A stretch of DNA of 64,000 nt from Tetrapisispora phaffii CBS 4417. Lineage: Eukaryota > Ascomycota > Saccharomycetes > Saccharomycetales > Saccharomycetaceae. Shown piece after piece: positions 62,201 to 64,000 of the stretch. The position numbers were made by a program, and so were the translations under genes. The notes under the pieces are model-generated. The model had not been told where the DNA came from and did no database searches. It saw only the letters and a program-made list of their open reading frames with translations. The DNA lies in NCBI RefSeq assembly GCF_000236905.1, contig NC_016525.1, positions 558,001-622,000 on the forward strand, given 5' to 3'. Each line of letters begins with the position of its first letter. The stretch's first letter is position 1.

Positions 62201-63093
62201 CAATAATCCAAAATTCTCAGTCTCCAAGCAATAATCAGCGCAATCAACACCAGAACCCTTTGGGGAATAATAATGCAAGTAGTAGCTTTCCACAGAAGCA
62301 GCACTATTCACAATATCATCCGCAGCAACAAGGCCCTCCTCAACATTATTCTGGAGATAACTCTCAACGAGGTTATCCTCAACAAGGTCTGCAACAAGAT
62401 CTGCAGAAAATTCCCATTCCAAATGGTCCGCCTCAAGGCTTTCCTCAGCACGGTTCTCAACATAGTCCTCAACAAGGTCACCAGCAGAGTTTCCAACAAG
62501 GTCTACAAAAAGGTCTTAATCCACAGGCTACGCCCCATGGGTATCAGCAACAAGGATATTCTCATCGTGGTCCATACCAAGGTCCACAAAAGAGTCCTTC
62601 TCCAAATGCTCCACAACAAGGTCCACAAAAAAATCATATTCCAAATGGTTTACAGCAAGGTTACCACCAACAAGGTCCTGCTCAAGGTCCTCCTCAAGGT
62701 TATCCTCACGGTCAACAGAAAAGCCCTAATCCACAGGTTATGCCTCAAGGTTATCCTCAACAAGGTTATCCTCAACAAGGTTATCCTCAGTCTGGCCTGC
62801 AAAAAAGCCCCACTCCGCAAGGTCCTCCCCATGGCTATCCTCAACAAAGCTACCCTCCACAGCAAGGCTATTCTCAACAGGGGTTTATACCGGACAACAT
62901 TCCAATGTCTAATGGTGGTAGAACTAAGCATATGAGTATGACCCCACAAGCGCAGAATGGAGAAATGCCCTTTAACAATTTCATACCGCCAGCTGCAGGT
63001 CATCCTAGTAAGTTACATAGTGCTAATTTGAACAAAACTAAAGGTAGAAAACAATTGTATAATGACATTAGAAGTGGTAACTTTGGTATCTAA
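59242..63093 (+). CDS. MSB1: Msb1, bud-emergence/polarity protein
   Basis: A 1283-residue protein (yeast Msb1 1137), ATG 59242; a GTG seven codons upstream is ignored. The N-terminal 480 or so residues are the conserved RhoGAP-like MSB1 domain: EFEFYHEFARENVKVIIHLI, FQALKYIWCRLPNGEIIGWN, then GISRKMSQESRRIMKAIQTK and DIDDYFIWTWLSSISYEETA. Short conserved islands follow (HTVISKDALNGG, ISKWNPLNNLRKKS, TFESLTKFDKYKPS). The last residues YNDIRSGNFGI equal those of S. cerevisiae. Msb1 is a multicopy suppressor of cdc24/cdc42 bud-emergence defects and links Cdc42 and Rho1 signalling at bud sites. Here residues about 1020-1220 are a Gln/Pro/Gly/Tyr repeat region (QQGYPQQGYPQ-type), larger and more regular than I recall from the yeast protein. 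YOR188W by position. Confidence 0.96.
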   Translation: MNSRDLPKLPASRDDESDKKNRGTITNNDDDDEFEFYHEFARENVKVIIHLITDELKTKGMDIEYLFIPFRKEQTNEKLLKFLNKLFPMAHGKKIGETKSIKKIVSNTDCFTLFQALKYIWCRLPNGEIIGWNSYLEFKAREKYLGYPQKAFLEIMPKCLTSSNHASIVYDFLDLIVTISSNSIVNKLSARKIAKMSAIWGFNNKHFPENIEQVNEDFKFPVYNDNSIQDGIKQWLPAANAMFHLLLSFLRSFLPSDDNTGKSNSNLPKNLKNLLLNNHYPPNIEKSTYSSSTILTIPVVTLNTNQFSRKAWELIERCNDILDFTNPDDFQVREDYALLKSLFRKKNNMEGISRKMSQESRRIMKAIQTKHSTFQAGWAKRTCLSDPANVLKEEIEITRIDIDDYFIWTWLSSISYEETAEKKRIFGRSLILEFEFDGFKKWVVFQECDINAISSKSTTAKKQEEEIENEESYTMDSDTSKDYDKFQEQNASKIPEVRNISNISATSNSSNGIYHTVISKDALNGGNHGKHNLHLIEQKISKWNPLNNLRKKSNGSSNDDSKKTNDNRKVSNEIISNNITTKTTPSGLAKQDVTVMETAKFNSKFKENNDYNQQPESYQNQDNYTSRKNNKPPPHHSDNKKTDRVISQYSLLNSSKYQLPELETDATGFKIDLPDIDDNDINLDDNYNYNQKPVDIGEKMYLGTDAQPSVSPVKDRNSNTIDELQDMVEDMINGDGDSNTNRNIDDLDVYNPAFAYSVQRQNETFESLTKFDKYKPSSKRDESEQSLQDNSLINTEIPNLEKQYDSQNGRGRPTNSQASIPGSASKESSGSPDREAYSQGSYQVSSRDSTSNTTSQSPIRKRSPVRNIAGQGYSQSPIRSAGYHGNLQPYAMQEQSQSPVNLQNNTSNISQNSNVISLNNQGNEMRAFDNNNYSSKSPSPGYPKQQQQGQYGIPGAIKLTSQNDRLSGDTRYINNGDPSSASPNMKPIIQNSQSPSNNQRNQHQNPLGNNNASSSFPQKQHYSQYHPQQQGPPQHYSGDNSQRGYPQQGLQQDLQKIPIPNGPPQGFPQHGSQHSPQQGHQQSFQQGLQKGLNPQATPHGYQQQGYSHRGPYQGPQKSPSPNAPQQGPQKNHIPNGLQQGYHQQGPAQGPPQGYPHGQQKSPNPQVMPQGYPQQGYPQQGYPQSGLQKSPTPQGPPHGYPQQSYPPQQGYSQQGFIPDNIPMSNGGRTKHMSMTPQAQNGEMPFNNFIPPAAGHPSKLHSANLNKTKGRKQLYNDIRSGNFGI
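62300..62900. repeat. Degenerate Q/G/P/Y-rich repeats in MSB1
   Basis: Repeats of the type CAACAAGGTTATCCT / CAAGGTCCT encode QQGYP and QGP units, interspersed with QKSPxPQ. Units are clearest at 62740-62800 (three consecutive PQQGY). Low-complexity and probably disordered or prion-like. Confidence 0.8.
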
Positions 63094-64000
63094 CGCAAAA
63101 GAACGATTATGTACGTACTATAATATAGAGATGTATTGAAACAAATGAACATTTTATTTATTTACAATTGCTTAATTTGTGTATAATTTTCTTGCACTTT
63201 ATTTGCCAGCAGCCTATCCTTGTCAGTATTTGCGGAAACCAGGAACAAATCATAAATTTTAATACTTATTCATGAAAAATCAACATTCACTGGAAACAAA
63301 ACGCAAAATAGCTACGTGTCTTAGCAAGTTGTAACTCAAGATGAAAATAAATAATGACAACGTTCCATTGATGACTTCAAGACGTTTCATCGGTGTACTG
63401 TCAACATTGCACACCTCAGCCAATAACAAATAAGTTCATATAGATTATATACGTATGTTTAGGTATTTAATACAACCCACTTACAAAATTTCCCCCGATT
63501 TCATAACCAATTTAAAGAGATATAATTATTCTAGTGCCTTACAATTCTTGCATTCAGCAAAAGAACTGTTTCAAGATATTGTATAAATACATATATATAT
63601 GTGTGTGTATATCTTAATATAGCTGATCTAGTAAATACAGTAATTTGAATTGTGACTATATTTGGCAACAATCTTGTCATTGCTTGTCACAGAGTTGAAA
63701 GCCAAATCTTCGACTTGGATTTCCCAATTAAGTAGTTTTGTTAATTCGCGTCTGAGATAACGTTTCAAATTCTTCCTGTGAAAACACGCACTCTAGTAAG
63801 TAACCAAATAAAGTAACATTTTAAATGTAATCAGTTAACCCGTTCCCCCCAAAAAAGAAAACATCACACATAAACCAACGGAGGAGGAACTGTTCTATGT
63901 CATTCGGAATTGCGTATTGAAACGATGCAACCAGTAACTCATGCGCAGAACCTGTCTAGACGTGAGCTACGTGAGATGCCTGAGATGGCCAGTTCCTGTT
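63094..64000. other. Intergenic after MSB1 to window edge
   Basis: About 900 bases. The left part is AT-rich 3' flank. A possible minus-strand terminal exon (63628-63775) is listed separately. From about 63840 the sequence is less AT-rich. No complete gene. Confidence 0.4.
63628..63775 (-). CDS. Possible 3' exon of a minus-strand spliced gene, unproven
   Basis: The minus strand shows TTTTCACAG at 63784-63776, a good 3' splice site, followed by an open stretch beginning KNLKRYLRRELTKLLNWEIQ and ending NYCIY at a TAG (63628-63630). In the same frame a TAG lies just upstream of the splice site, so reading would require splicing. A TACTTAC (not a perfect TACTAAC) lies about 20 bases before the AG. 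The 5' exon would be at or beyond the right edge. I do not recognise the protein; it may be chance. Confidence 0.2.

Overview
The window is nuclear DNA of a budding yeast of the family Saccharomycetaceae. The genes are compact and almost all intronless. The one clear intron (in RPS30) has GTATGT and TACTAAC signals. The intergenic DNA is AT-rich with (TA)n and (TAA)n tracts. CTG is read as leucine at conserved positions (for example in SEC22), so this is not a CUG-Ser yeast. Gene order interleaves genes that in Saccharomyces cerevisiae lie on two sister regions, chromosome XII (YLR266-YLR297) and chromosome XV (YOR172-YOR188). No gene in the interleaved set is kept twice in the way S. cerevisiae keeps it. 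This fits a post-whole-genome-duplication yeast that lost duplicates independently of S. cerevisiae (for example the Vanderwaltozyma/Tetrapisispora side), or a lineage keeping the ancestral order. That placement is inference from synteny only.

Layout. 1-15.5 kb: two adjacent Zn2Cys6 regulators of the YRM1/PDR8 type (the first cut by the window edge), SEC22, a scavenger decapping enzyme (DCS1/DCS2), MED4, ALE1, YCS4 and a tRNA-Val(AAC). 19.5-29.3 kb: a PIG1/GAC1-type phosphatase-targeting subunit and the large YLR278C-type zinc-cluster regulator, each with several kilobases of non-coding DNA beside it. 32-38 kb: two enoyl-CoA isomerase paralogues flanking RSO55 and a YLR283W-type mitochondrial membrane protein, then a chitinase-like protein at the CTS1 position. 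41.5-50.4 kb: LAS17, YLR287C-type gene, RPS30, SER1, MEC3. 50.8-55.8 kb: COQ11, GCD7, SEC72 and an uncharacterised coiled-coil gene, all on the minus strand. 57.7-63.1 kb: a YLR297W/YOR186W-type membrane protein and MSB1.

The content is mostly ordinary eukaryotic housekeeping. It covers ER-Golgi transport and translocation (SEC22, SEC72), lipid remodelling (ALE1), peroxisomal beta-oxidation (two ECI paralogues), actin and polarity (LAS17, MSB1), chromosome condensation and checkpoint (YCS4, MEC3), translation (RPS30, GCD7, RSO55) and mediator or regulator functions. I found no mobile element, CRISPR array or virus.

The items most worth a second look are: a GH18 chitinase-like protein at the CTS1 locus that keeps the fold-level similarity but has lost the catalytic DxxDxDxE residues; a possible structured RNA (hairpin, H-box-like and ACA-like spacing) between RPS30 and SER1; GC-richer promoter-like islands carrying a perfect inverted repeat with paired CACGTG sites; a coiled-coil gene without an obvious S. 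cerevisiae counterpart; and the two diverged isomerase paralogues.
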